DNA of 64,000 bases from Bactrocera neohumeralis (Eukaryota; Arthropoda; Insecta; Diptera; Tephritidae), in NCBI RefSeq assembly GCF_024586455.1, contig NC_065921.1, forward strand, positions 62,435,528-62,499,527. The letters are read 5' to 3'. Position numbers and translations under genes: made by a program. The notes below the pieces were generated by a model, which was not told the DNA's origin, searched no databases, and was given only the letters and a program-made list of their open reading frames with translations. Each line of letters begins with the position of its first letter. Positions within the stretch are counted from its first letter, which is position 1. Shown piece by piece: positions 46,602-57,420 of the stretch.

Positions 46602-47954
46602 AAAATAAATGCTCGCCAGCTTCAACTCTTTTATGCTCGCCAGCTTCCGCATGCGAAAAGTTTTCATTGCTACCACATTTATTGTTGATGTTAATGATAT
46701 TGTTGAATACAGCAGCGCCTGCCACACTGTCATAATTATTTTTCGCTTGTTCGAAGCACGTGAGGGTGCTATTGGTCATGGCGAAGCATAAGAGATGTGA
46801 ATACTGAGCAAGACAGTCTACTTCTTCTTCTACATTTTTTACACCAAAATTCTCAGTCAGACAAAGTGTTTCTTTTGCAGCTCGTCACAGAAAGCGAAAG
46901 GGCAGTTTAAGCTTCCATGCAAGAAATAAATGATAATGCCTGCACTTTTTCTTCCATTATGATAATCGATTTAACGTGATCTAACAGGTTTTAATAAAAA
47001 CTTAAGTCACATCTTATTGCAATGAGAAAGCTTTCCTATCAGAGGAACCTTCGGAGGTTTAAAACTAACTTCCGATAACAGACAGTCGCTAGATAAACTC
47101 TTTTCCTTATTATAGAAATTTAAATTCACGATTCTTCATGTTGTCAATACTGCAATTTATATTGCAAAGTTACCTTAAGTAGGGCATTTTGGATTTAATT
47201 TCACGATTCTTCATGTTGTCAGCACTGCAATTCTTCATATTGCAGCAGTTTATATTGCAAAGTTACCTTAAGTAGGCCATGTTGGATCTCCGCACAAATT
47301 AATGAATTTTCAAGCACAGTAAACTGGAAAAATTATCGGTCCTTAAGTTCGTAACCAGGTTATCCAGAAAACCGTAGCTCCTTTTTTCTTCATAACGTCT
47401 TAACAAAAATGGTCTTACAGATTAGAATTCGCCTTGACACGTGTATTTCACAATGGGAACTTAGGGCAGAATTTACTAGACGCAAATGTTTCTATTAAAG
47501 TCAAAAATTTTCCAAGACTACAAAAATACAAATTACTTACATATATGCAGCCCAGTTACAATCTCTAAAAATAATATTTATTTTTCACTAAATTTATGTC
47601 TGTATATAAATACATTTGAAACATGATCTCTTTACTGCAGTATGAACTCCTTCCTAATTATTTTTCTATATCATGTCACTTTCCATTTATCTATAGTTAT
47701 AGCGAAGAGTTATATTCAGCCCTATCACGCAATCCATCGTAGAGAAGCTACGAATACGAATGTCCGCTACGAATACGAATGTCCGCTACGAATACGCATA
47801 ATAATAATTTAATCCATGTGAATTCGAAACTTTTGTTGCCAGACTTAACTTTGAATTTTGACATTTCGAAATCAGCTATGTAGAAGAAAAAATTTAAAAT
47901 TTGATTAATAAAAGTGAAATCGTTTGTATTCAAATTGATTTTACGAACAAAATA

Positions 47955-48502
47955 TGTATTCGCTAACGTTTTTATTTATGTTGCTTGAGGAAGAACGTGA
48001 GAGAAGTCGGCGTGATCTTTCCAGAAATACGGATTTCCAGGCGCGATTTTGTGTGTAGATGGTACACATATTAAAACCGTTGCTCCAACTAAAGATAAGT
48101 TTCTCTATTATAACCGCCAAAGGATACTTTAGTATCAATGCCATGATTGTAAGTTTGGTGACAAACTCGCATTTCAAACATCTTAATCAATGTTTTGCAG
48201 ATATGTGACAATAAAATGAAAATACGTTATGTGAATGCTCAGTTTCCTGGCAGCAATCACGACTCCCACATATGGAAAGTCAGCAATGCTCGTTATTTTC
48301 ATGAGAAAAAGTACCTGGATGGTGAACGAAACAGTTGGCTTTTGGGTATTATACATACAAACATATATATTACAAAAATTCCCAAAATTTTATATTTGTA
48401 CAGGAGATGCTGGATATGCCTTAGAACCATGGTTAATGACACCATTCCGTACCCCTCCCTCAGGAAGCCCAGAAGAGAAATATAATAAAATACATGCAAA
48501 AG
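47955..48502 (+). pseudogene. Inverted, truncated copy of Harbinger transposase
   Basis: It repeats the N-terminal and middle part of the minus-strand gene: VDGTHIKTVAPTKDKF, an intron with GTAAGTTTGG, then ICDNKMKIRYVNAQFPGSN and a second intron. It stops before the segment that carries the catalytic Glu, so it could never be active alone. Confidence 0.85.
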
Positions 48503-48519
48503 AAGAAGAGATTAAAAGT

Positions 48520-48643
48520 TTTAGTATTTAATATTATCAATTAAAACTTTTAATTGAATTCAAACTATAACATATTTGTGTTGTTTAGTATTTAATATTA
48601 TCAATTAAAACTTTTAATTGAATTCAAACTATAACATATTTGT
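48520..48643 (+). repeat. 64-bp tandem duplication at inverted-repeat junction
   Basis: TTTAGTATTTAATATTATC and the following bases occur at 48520 and 48584. Part of the unit (around TTTGAATTCAATTAAAA in complement) also appears inverted at about 45710-45750, so both breakpoints of the inverted copy share this sequence. Confidence 0.85.
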
Positions 48644-49554
48644 TACCAGTAAAATAATCTTTAATGCGATTTCTGCAGGTCCAAAGTAATTACCACCAAG
48701 CAACAATATGCACTAATGGTGGAGCTGTTACAGCAAAAACCTGAAATGGCGCAGGGTTTTACCAAGTGCCCTAAAGAAGAAGTGGCAGCTTTTTGGAACA
48801 ATATGGCCCAAGAACTCAATAGTGTTGGTCCGCCTATCAAGGATATTTCCAGCTGGAAGAAGGTAATATAATAAAGTTGTAGATTTTATTGTTGTAACAG
48901 GATAATTTAAAGCTTGTTTGACTTATTTTTTATTAGGTATGGCTTGACTGGAAGGCCTACATAAAAAGAAAATTGGTTGAAAATAAAAAGGAGCAGTCAG
49001 CTACTGGTGGCGGCAGAAATAGGCAGCACTATTTCAATGAATTGGAGGAAGCGGTGATAACACTAACGACATTGCAAACAAGTACAAGTGGTATTGAGAA
49101 TACAGTGAGCATCGGCTTACCTATTGTAGCCGACGTGGGCAATGAGACAGAGGCTGACGTATCAATGCCATCAGTGACCTGCAGTCCAGCACTGCCTAGA
49201 CGTACTACTAGGCCACCGGAAACATGTACAGCCGATTTAATTAAAGAACAATGTAATATTCAAAAAGAATTTCAAAAAAAAGATTATTGATAAGTTGGAC
49301 GATCTCTCATTACGTATGCGACGAGTAGACAGAGCATTGGAAATGCAAAATGATTTAAAAAAAGCGGAAGTGGAAGAAATTAAAAGGCACAACATAGCTA
49401 TGGAGAATTTGATAGCTGCTAAAAATTCCATTAAACAGCAAATGTTAGAGGTAGAGGAGAAAAAATTGCAATCCATGACAAAAAATAATTAAATAAATTA
49501 AATAAATACTTAATTAAAACTATAAATATTTTGTGTTAATATTTATTTAGGATA

Positions 49555-50400
49555 TTATACTCGGGTAAGTGTAGCACATATAGCTTCTCTGATTTGTGAA
49601 GCTGCATCATTAGAAGTTGATGAAAGAATTTCATTACCTTCTCTAAAAATATTTGGTTCCGAATTATTTTCTAAACTTTCATCATTCACGCGATAGTGAA
49701 TGCAAACGTTGTGTAACGCTGCCGCAACATTAACGATTTGAGATGCCTTCCATGGCTCGTAGTGAAGCTCACGAGCACCCAGAAGACATATAAATCGATT
49801 TTTAAAAACTCCTATTGTTCTTTCAACGATATTTCTCGCTTTTGCGTGTATTTTATTATATTTCTCTTCTGGGCTTCTTGAGGGAGGGGTACGGAATGGT
49901 GTCATTAACCATGGTTCTAAGGCATATCCAGCATCTCCTGTACAAATATAAAATTTTGGAAATTTTTGTAATATATATGTTTGTATGTATAATACCCAAA
50001 AGCCAACTGTTTCGTTCACCATCCAGGTACTTTTTCTCATGAAAATAACGAGCATTGCTGACTTTCCATATGTGGGAGTCGTGATTGCTGCCAGGAAACT
50101 GAGCATTCACATAACGTATTTTCATTTTATTGTCACATATCTGCAAAACATTGATTAAGATGTTTGAAATGCGAATTTGTCACCAAACTTACAATCATGG
50201 CATTGATACTAAAGTATCCTTTGCGGTTATAATAGAGAAACTTATCTTTAGTTGGAGCAACGGTTTTAATATGTGTACCATCTACACACAAAATCGCGCC
50301 TGGAAATCCGTATTTCTGGAAAGATCACGCCGACTTCTCTCACGTTCTTCCTCAAGCAACATAAATAAAAACGTTAGCGAATACATATTTTGTTCGTAAA
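49555..50400 (-). pseudogene. HARBI1-like transposase of PIF/Harbinger
   Basis: Read on the minus strand. The N-terminal segment MYSLTFLFMLLEEERERSRR starts at about 50386. After a frame break it continues as FPGAILCVDGTHI (first Asp) and NRKGYFSINAMI, then a GTAAGT...TTTTGCAG intron, then ICDNKMKIRY and NHDSHIW (second Asp). A further short intron lies within SWLLG/DAGYALEP. The gene ends with NIVERTIGVFKNRF (catalytic Glu) and the conserved ALHNVCI block, reaching TAA near 49555. The DDE triad is complete, but the region between the N-terminal segment and VDGTHI is much shorter than in HARBI1 proteins, so a deletion is likely. Confidence 0.85.
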
Positions 50401-50577
50401 ATCAATTTGAATACGAACGATTTCACTTTTATTAATCAAATTTTAAATTTTTTCTTCTACATAGCTGATTTCGAAATGTCAAAATTCAAAGTTAAGTCTG
50501 GCAACAAAAGTTTCGAATTCACATGGATTAAATTATTATTATGCGTATTCGTAGCGGACATTCGTATTCGTAGCTTC

Positions 50578-50604
50578 TCTACGATGGATTGCGTGATAGG
50601 GCTG
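50578..50604 (-). repeat. Right terminal inverted repeat of PIF/Harbinger
   Basis: The complement of 45482-45508. It is followed by the AAT duplication. Confidence 0.85.
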
Positions 50605-51734
50605 AATATAACTCTTCGCTATAACTATAGATAAATGGAAAGTGACATGATATAGAAAAATAATTAGGAAGGAGTTCATACTGCAGTAAAGAGATCATGT
50701 TTCAAATGTATTTATATACAGACATAAATTTAATGAAAAATAAATATTATTTTTAGAGATTGTAACTGGGCTGCATATATGTAAGTAATTTGTATTTTTG
50801 TAGTCTTGGAAAATTTTTGACTTTAATAGAAACATTTGCGTCTAGTAAATTCTGCCCTAAGTTCCCATTGTGAAATACACGTGTCAAGGCGAATTCTAAT
50901 CTGTAAGACCATTTTTGTTAAGACGTTATGAAGAAAAAAGGAGCTACGGTTTTCTGGATAACCTGGTTACGAACTTAAGGACCGATAATTTTTCCAGTTT
51001 ACTGTGCTTGAAAATTCATTAATTTGTGCGGAGATCCAACATGGCCTACTTAAGGTAACTTTGCAATATAAATTGCAGTGCTGACAACATGAAGAATCGT
51101 GAAATTAAATCCAAAATGCCCTACTTAAGGTAACTTTGCAATATAAATTGCAGTATTGACAACATGAAGAATCGTGAATTTAAATTTCTATAATAAGGAA
51201 AAGAGTTTATCTAGCGACTGTCTGTTATCGGAAGTTAGTTTTAAACCTCCGAAGGTTCCTCTGATAGGAAAGCTTTCTCATTGCAATAAGATGTGACTTA
51301 AGTTTTTATTAAAACCTGTTGGATCACGTTAAATCGATTATCATAATGGAAGAAAAAGTGCAGCCATTATCTTTTATTTCTTGCATGGAAGCTTAAACTG
51401 CCCTTTCGCTTTCTGTGACGAGCTGCAAAAGAAACACTTTGTCTGACTGAGAATTTTGGTGTAAAAAATGTAGAAGAAGAAGTAGACTGTCTTGCTCAGT
51501 ATTCACATCTCTTATGCTTCGCCATGACCAATAGCACCCTCACGTGCTTCGAACAAGCGAAAAATAATTATGACAGTGTGGCAGGCGCTGCTGTATTCAA
51601 CAATATCATTAACATCAACAATAAATGTGGTAGCAATGAAAACTTTTCGCATGCGGAAAAGAGGAAGCTGGCGAGCATATTTTAATACCATCATTGTTGT
51701 TTTTATTGTTAAACCGATTATTATAGCGAGTTAA

Positions 51735-52072
51735 CACTTTGAGCCCCGCGTATACCACCGGTGGACATTTATGTTTTGCCGATTTGGGACAATGTGACCA
51801 CCCGTGGACATTGGTGGATTTTCATTATGGGACAATGTGACCACCGGTGGTCACAAAAAAAAAAGAAAAAAAACAACAAAAATGCATTTGGTTTATCAAA
51901 AATAAATATCACAAAGTCACCTCAATCGCAAAAAATCAATAAAACTAAGTAAACAATCAATAAAACCAAAACAAACAAACCAGCTTATCAACTAAAGCAC
52001 AACGCTTCGTCAGCATGCGGTCCACCGGTACAGAAAAAAATGACCACGGGTGGGCACGCGGGGCTCAAAGTG
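51735..52072. mobile_element. piggyBac-type MITE
   Basis: It has 16-bp inverted ends CACTTTGAGCCCCGCG, with TTAA on both sides (51731-51734 and 52073-52076). The left arm of the inverted repeat near 46535 gives the empty site with one TTAA. The interior repeats CCACCGGTGG-like palindromes and GGGACAATGTGACCACC twice (near 51786 and 51832). It is 338 bp and non-coding. The TTAA target suggests mobilisation by a piggyBac-type transposase. Confidence 0.92.
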
Positions 52073-52859
52073 TTAATAAAATCAATATTATGTGCTGCAT
52101 CGATTGAGAGAGCTTAATACGCCCACACTCACACACACTTATATATAGGGTAGGGGTGCGTGTTAGACGTTTAGCCACAAAAAACAAGTTGTGAAAACAT
52201 GCACACGTGCACTTTTGTTGTGGCCAAAGTGGTTAGCAGATGTTTTGGAATATAAGTCTGTGTGTGTGTATGGACCACAAGTTCGTAAATGCAAACCATA
52301 GGCTCAACACACAAAGAAACACACACACACATATACTTATAATACTTTCAATTCGGCTAAGACATAATTTATATTTGCGAAGTTGAGAAGAGTAGAAGAC
52401 GAAGGGGGCGTGTTTTAGGAAAGAGCATAATTGTGAAGAACGCTTGTTTGCCAAGTAATTGTTGAGTTTGGGTTTCGGTTGAAAGTTCATTCAATACTTT
52501 AATAATTTTCCACTATTTATGTATTTATATAAAATACTAAAATGAGAAAGATGCTGAATCTTTTGAATTTTGACTAAAATTAGAACCGATGGTTACTTAA
52601 TTATGCAATGATAATTGTAAAACTGTTTTCAATACATAAGAAGTTTTCCAACAAGAAAATCATTGCTGCCTTGTATGTAATTCTAATAGTACAACTTTAG
52701 CAGAGTAGAATTACCGAATACTAGGAAGATTGTTATAAAAAGATATTTTACCTTAAGGTAAGAAAGCCTTCATTTCACAAAAAAATCAATTAACATTCAG
52801 TCTCCGACTATCACTCAGAGCGAGCGGTTATCTCATTCCCGTGTGCATTTCGTTCTTTA

Positions 52860-55800
52860 GTTACTTGTGTTGTAATCCACGTGCTTTGATTTTATTGTTT
52901 CAGTTTCAAGCGAATAAATTACTTAGCCGATTCCAACTTATCATTGTGCAACAATGGTCCCCCGACCCACCCCCTTGGGACGAATCGGTTTGCTCCGCTT
53001 GCCGATTGTTCCAGAATAAAAAAGAAAAAAGATAAAAGACTTAAACAAAAAATCGATATTACTGATATATTTGACTTCCCAACTTCAATTGCGCAATTTT
53101 CTTGCTTTGCTGTACACAAAGCCATACGCGCGGTGAGTAGCGAAATTAATTCAGTGAGTGAGCTCCGTGATGGTAAAATGTTATTATTGGTGAACAACGA
53201 AAAAGTAGCCAATCGCTTCATTGCTTTAAAGCAACTTCCAGGAATCTGTAGCATCTAAGCTAAGTATCACGACAACCTGAACTTCACTAAAGGTACAGTA
53301 TTCGCCGCTTCCTACGCAATGTAAATGAAACCGAAATTGTTAGCGAGCTAAGTGCACAAGGTGCAGTTGCCGCTTTCAAATTTCAGAGGAAAGATGAAAA
53401 AAAACCAATTTACTCCAAATGGCGTTGTGTTGCTTACTTTAGATTTGTTCAACTTACCTGGACAAATTGATATTGCCTGGCGTAGAGTCAACGTCAGACA
53501 ATATATACCAAATCCCATGCGTTGCAAAAATTGTCATACCATAAAGCACTGCAAAGGAAAAGCAGCTTGTAATATTTGTAGTCTTCCTCCCCACAACCCT
53601 CAAAAATGCACTCGCACTTTCTGCGCCAACTGCCAGGCTGATCACGCAGCTTCTTCAAACAAGTGTCCAAAATATATGCAAGCAAAGCAAATACAAGCAA
53701 TTAAAACAACAAAGAAATGCACCATGCGTGAAGCTATTAAAATTTATAACTCAACTGTCTCTTTCCCCGAAAACTCGCCTTCTTTCTCAGCGACAGTCTC
53801 TCATCAGCAAAATAGCAAGCAAGAAGCTCAGCACTTAAACTCAACCCCAATTCCCATACCTACCAATTCGCAATCAACTTCTTACGAAAATGCTTCAAAC
53901 GAACAACAATTATCAGAAAACAATATACAAACTCACATACATAATACACTCACCGCAATAGTTGAAGAACTCTCTTCTCAATTTCTCGATCACAATTTAC
54001 ACGATTTCACAGCAAACGACTACTCTAAAGAACTTGAGCAAAGTTATCACGCTCTCATGCAACAACAAAAAACCCACTATCAACCAACAAGTAAAACAGT
54101 TTCTGACACAAACTCAAACTCACCTATAAACTTCTCAACTTACCTCTCAAACACCAACAACACAAGTAACACAGTTTATAACTCAAACTATATCTGTCTT
54201 TCTCATGGAGGCGATTCTCTTATGTCCTCAGAAGACGACGAGGCCATGTCTCATTTTGACAAATAACTCAACAAACGAAAATAACTCAAAACACAAATCA
54301 TATTTCCAAGCTAAACCTTTTTTTCTTTTCTTACACTCATGTTTTCCATTTTACAATGGAACATAAATGGTTTCTACAACAATTACCATGAGCTTCAGCT
54401 CTTGGTGCAATCCCACTCACCCTCAGAAATTCTACTACATGAAACGCATTTACCTTACAATACGAATGCAGTTCACCCGAAGCGATATTCAGGCATATTC
54501 CATAACTTGTCTAACATAACCTCAAGTAAACAAGGTTTCGCAGTGTTGGTTAAAAAAGGCTTGCCTTTTAAAAGAATAATGTTTCAATCCTAGGTTTTAA
54601 ACTTAATATAATTTGCGCCTACATACCGCCGACACAAACCTTTGCAAACGCAGACATATTATACTTGCTGCAACAAGTCTCATCACCTGTTATGCTTGCA
54701 GGTGATCTTAATGCTTGGAGTTCAATATGGGGATCTCCAAAAGAAAACACAAGAGGAAAACACATTGAAGATGCTTTGCTCACTTCCGACCTCATTTGCC
54801 TTAACGATGGTAGTGCAACCCACTTTTCAACTCATGGCACATTCTCGCATCTTGACCTCACCTTTTGCTCAGCATCCCTTGCCCCAAATTGCAGTTGGAG
54901 TTTGTCAAGCGACTTACATGGTAGCGATCACTATCCAATTATCTGCAAAATCAACACGCAGCGATATCGTTCCAAAATCAAACCAAAATTCATATTTAAA
55001 ACTGACTTCGCTGACTGGCGTAAAATTTCAGATCTATTTGAAGAGGCAAATAACAAAATTCCCATCTCTAATAACAATAATAGAGAAGCTGCTCTTATTC
55101 AAAAAATTATTCGCTTCGCAGCAAATCTGTCTATACCACATACAAATGGTAGAAAATTCGAGCACAATGTACCATGGTGGAACGCCAACCTAGCGTCTCT
55201 TAGATCAAAGAAGCAACAGGCATGGCAGGAATACAAACGTTGTCAAACGCTTGAAAACTTAATAGACTACAAGAGATCGAACGCTAATTTTCGACGCATG
55301 GCTAAAGAAGCGAAACGACTCTGTTTCCAAAAGTTCACAGCGAATATCAATCCTGCTTCCTCCACCAAAAAAATCTGGAATGAAATAAATTTATTGACAG
55401 GTGGTACTAAAAATTCGTATATCCCACAGATCAACACTCCTAATGAACCGCTAATCATGTCTGAACAAATTTCGAATTTCTTTGCAAACCACTTCTCTGC
55501 CGCGAGTTCTGATGAACACTTTAGCTTTCAATTTCGTAATAGCAAAGCATCAATTCCAAACAGCTTCACTGATACAACATATGACCTTTCCTCAACTGCA
55601 AAAATGTTAGAATTGAGAATCTCGCTTTCTGAATTTAAATATGCTCTTTCCTCAGTAAAATGGAAAACGCCTGGGTTAGATAAAATATCTTACCCAATGA
55701 TGGAAAACCTCCCGATTTCAATTAAGATATGTACGTCTAGTTGAACTGTATAATAACATCTTTGACACCGCTGTTTATCCACAATTCTGGAAAACATCAA

Positions 55801-57415
55801 ACATAATCCCGATACTAAAACCCGGAAAATCATCAACTGATGTCAACAGTTATCGTCCTATCTCTCTTTTGAGTTGTCTCGGGAAAGTCTTCAAAAAGAT
55901 CATTGGAACTCGTCTGGCGTGGTTCGCTAGAAGAAACAACTTAATTAGCCCCCGTCAAGTTGCTTACAAGAAAGGTCATGGTACCATGGACACTTTACTT
56001 TTATTCAATAATTTTGTGACCACTGCTTTGTCTAGCAAAAATCACGTATCGTTGTTGTCGTTAGATTTCCAAGTCTTTTTGTTATCGCATTCGATGAATT
56101 AAGCAACTTTTTATCCAAGCACAAGAAAATAGAGCATCAAATCTATGCAGATGATGTCCTCATTTTCTCAAAAGTCAACGATATCTCTGCTGTGCAAAAC
56201 ATTTTTAAAGATGTTCTAAACGACATTGCAGCATGGTCCACAACTTCGGGAGTACTCCTCTCACTAGAAAAAACCAACCTGCTACATATATGTCGAAAGA
56301 GGACGCCATGTAACATTATACTCAATGTTGAAAACCATACAATTAATACTAAAGATAGCTTAAAGATACTAGGATTAATCGTAGACTCTAAATATTGCTT
56401 TAAGCAACATTGTAATTATATTAGAAGTTCCTTATTATCTAGATTAAATATTATTAAGTATCTTTCATGGAAATATAGCTATATACATTCTGCTACGCTT
56501 ATCAATGTTGTCAGAGCTCTACTACTATCGAAGGTTGATTACGCCGTGCCGATCTATGGACACTGTGCAAAATCTACAATCTCCTGAATCTCGGCTCCCT
56601 ATCATGCAGCTATCCGCCGAAGTCTCAAGGCTTTCCCAACTTCACCAACGAAATTTCTATTGGCCGAATCTGGTCTACCGAGCATATCCAACAGAGTGTC
56701 CGATACAACAAATCGTGTTCTTGGAAAACTACTTGACGCTACAAACACAGCTTTAGCAAATGCATTCAACAACGTAATTTCACGTAAAAGGCAGCTGAGG
56801 ATCCCATCAGCGTTATCGAGATCTCTTGTTTTCGCCAAGGAGAATTTCATATCTCTTTACCGAGAGAAAAGAGTTGTTGAAACTTTCCCCCCTTGGCTTA
56901 TCAGTTCCACATCTTTTGAGGATTCATTACTCAGCTTACCTAAACAACATACCCCAAACACGGTCTATAGAGCATCATTCTCAGAGGCAGTCGAAACTTA
57001 CAGCGCTACTGGATGGAATTTTATATTCACCGACGGGTCTAGGACATCAGACTATACTTCCTTGGCTGTATGTGGATCCCTGGTCATGTCGGAATCTTAG
57101 GAAACGAACGAGCTGACACCGCTGCCAAAAATGTGATAAAGTCTCCTGCACTAACTCTTAACCGTCTGACCAAATCCGATCTGCACAACGCAATACAAAA
57201 CGAAAGACTTAAACTCGATTTAAATGATTGGGCAATCCAAGGTCATCACTACTGCAAAATAAACCCAAAGAGAGTTACACCTTCTTATCCAGAAAGTTTG
57301 CCAACAAATGTTCTGAAGCCATACATTCGTCTTAGGCTGGGGCATACAATATTTACTCATTCTCATCTTTTAACTAGAGATAATCCATTCTGCTGCCCTT
57401 TTTTTCGAAAAAATG
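52860..57415 (+). mobile_element. I-clade non-LTR retrotransposon, broken and interrupted
   Basis: ORF1 with three zinc knuckles is followed by ORF2 with endonuclease, RT and RNase H, the set known for the I clade. Internal deletions occur in RT and RNase H. The 3' part is interrupted by a Tigger element at 57418. A continuation after 59640 is possible but not certain. The 5' edge abuts the outer end of the long inverted repeat. Confidence 0.8.
52944..54266 (+). pseudogene. I-clade ORF1 (Gag-like, zinc knuckles), broken
   Basis: The N-terminal part (52944-53258) contains the KAIRAVSSEIN and NEKVANRFIALKQL region. TAA at about 53256-53258 and compensating frame changes to about 53400 break it; the intervening segment NVNETEIVSELSAQG reads in another frame. 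From 53352 the frame is open to TAA 54266 with knuckles CKNCHTIKHC, CNICSLPPHNPQKC and CANCQADHAASSNKC. The tail is rich in Asn, Ser, Thr and Gln. The product would bind the element's RNA. Confidence 0.82.
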
Positions 57416-57420
57416 TATAG
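54339..57420 (+). pseudogene. I-clade ORF2 (endonuclease, RT, RNase H), broken by deletions
   Basis: The endonuclease begins ILQWNINGFYNN at 54339, breaks at about 54590, and resumes with LAGDLNAWSSIWGS and GSDHYPI (54690-54940). RT motifs include WKTPGLDKISYPM (55665), PGKSSTDVNSYRPISLLS, then SLDFQ (56070), where sequence is lost. It continues as YADDVLIFSK near 56145, so the region between motifs A and C is deleted. RNase H shows FTDGSRTSDYTSLAV (57030), then the frame changes and it jumps to MWIPGHVGILGNERAD (57070), another deletion. It is non-functional. Confidence 0.85.

Larger units (their letters stand above)
45762..48502 (+). repeat. Left arm of long inverted repeat
   Basis: It matches the complement of 49840-52856 almost throughout, from 'gagataaccgctcgc' at the outer edge to 'aataaaatacatgcaaaag' at the inner edge. 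It comprises about 1.95 kb of non-Harbinger flank, a terminal repeat at 47717 and the first part of the transposase gene. It lacks the MITE found in the right arm. Confidence 0.92.
45688..49492 (+). pseudogene. Myb/SANT-like DNA-binding accessory protein of PIF/Harbinger
   Basis: The start codon appears to be split by an intron: AT at 45688-45689 before GTAAGT, and G at 48679 after TTTCTGCAG. Exon 2 (48679-48862) encodes a zeste/Myb-SANT-like region with KQQYALMVELLQQKPEMAQG and FWNNMAQELN. A 74-bp intron separates it from exon 3 (48937 onward), beginning VWLDWKAYIKRK. The frame shifts in an A-run near 49275-49282; beyond it the C-terminus (to 49492) continues as a helical, charged DDLSLRMRRVDRALEMQ segment likely to form a coiled coil. 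Such proteins are the known partner of the transposase. One homopolymer indel is the only clear coding lesion, but the first intron now holds a 2.7-kb inverted duplication. Confidence 0.75.
45482..50604. mobile_element. PIF/Harbinger DNA transposon with two convergent genes
   Basis: The left end (CAGCCCTATCACGCAATCC, 27 bp in all to 45508) and its inverted match at 50578-50604 form the terminal repeats. They are flanked by AAT at 45479-45481 and 50605-50607, the 3-bp duplication expected of this superfamily. Inside are a Myb/SANT-like gene on the plus strand and a HARBI1-like transposase on the minus strand. An inverted copy of the right-hand end plus about 2 kb of flank (45762-48502) has been placed inside the first intron of the plus-strand gene. 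Confidence 0.85.
49840..52856 (-). repeat. Right arm of long inverted repeat
   Basis: This arm carries the complete transposase 5' part, the terminal repeat at 50578-50604 and about 2.2 kb of sequence outside the Harbinger element. It includes a 338-bp MITE absent from the left arm. The 1.3-kb spacer 48503-49839 holds the Myb-like gene body and the transposase 3' end. Confidence 0.92.
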
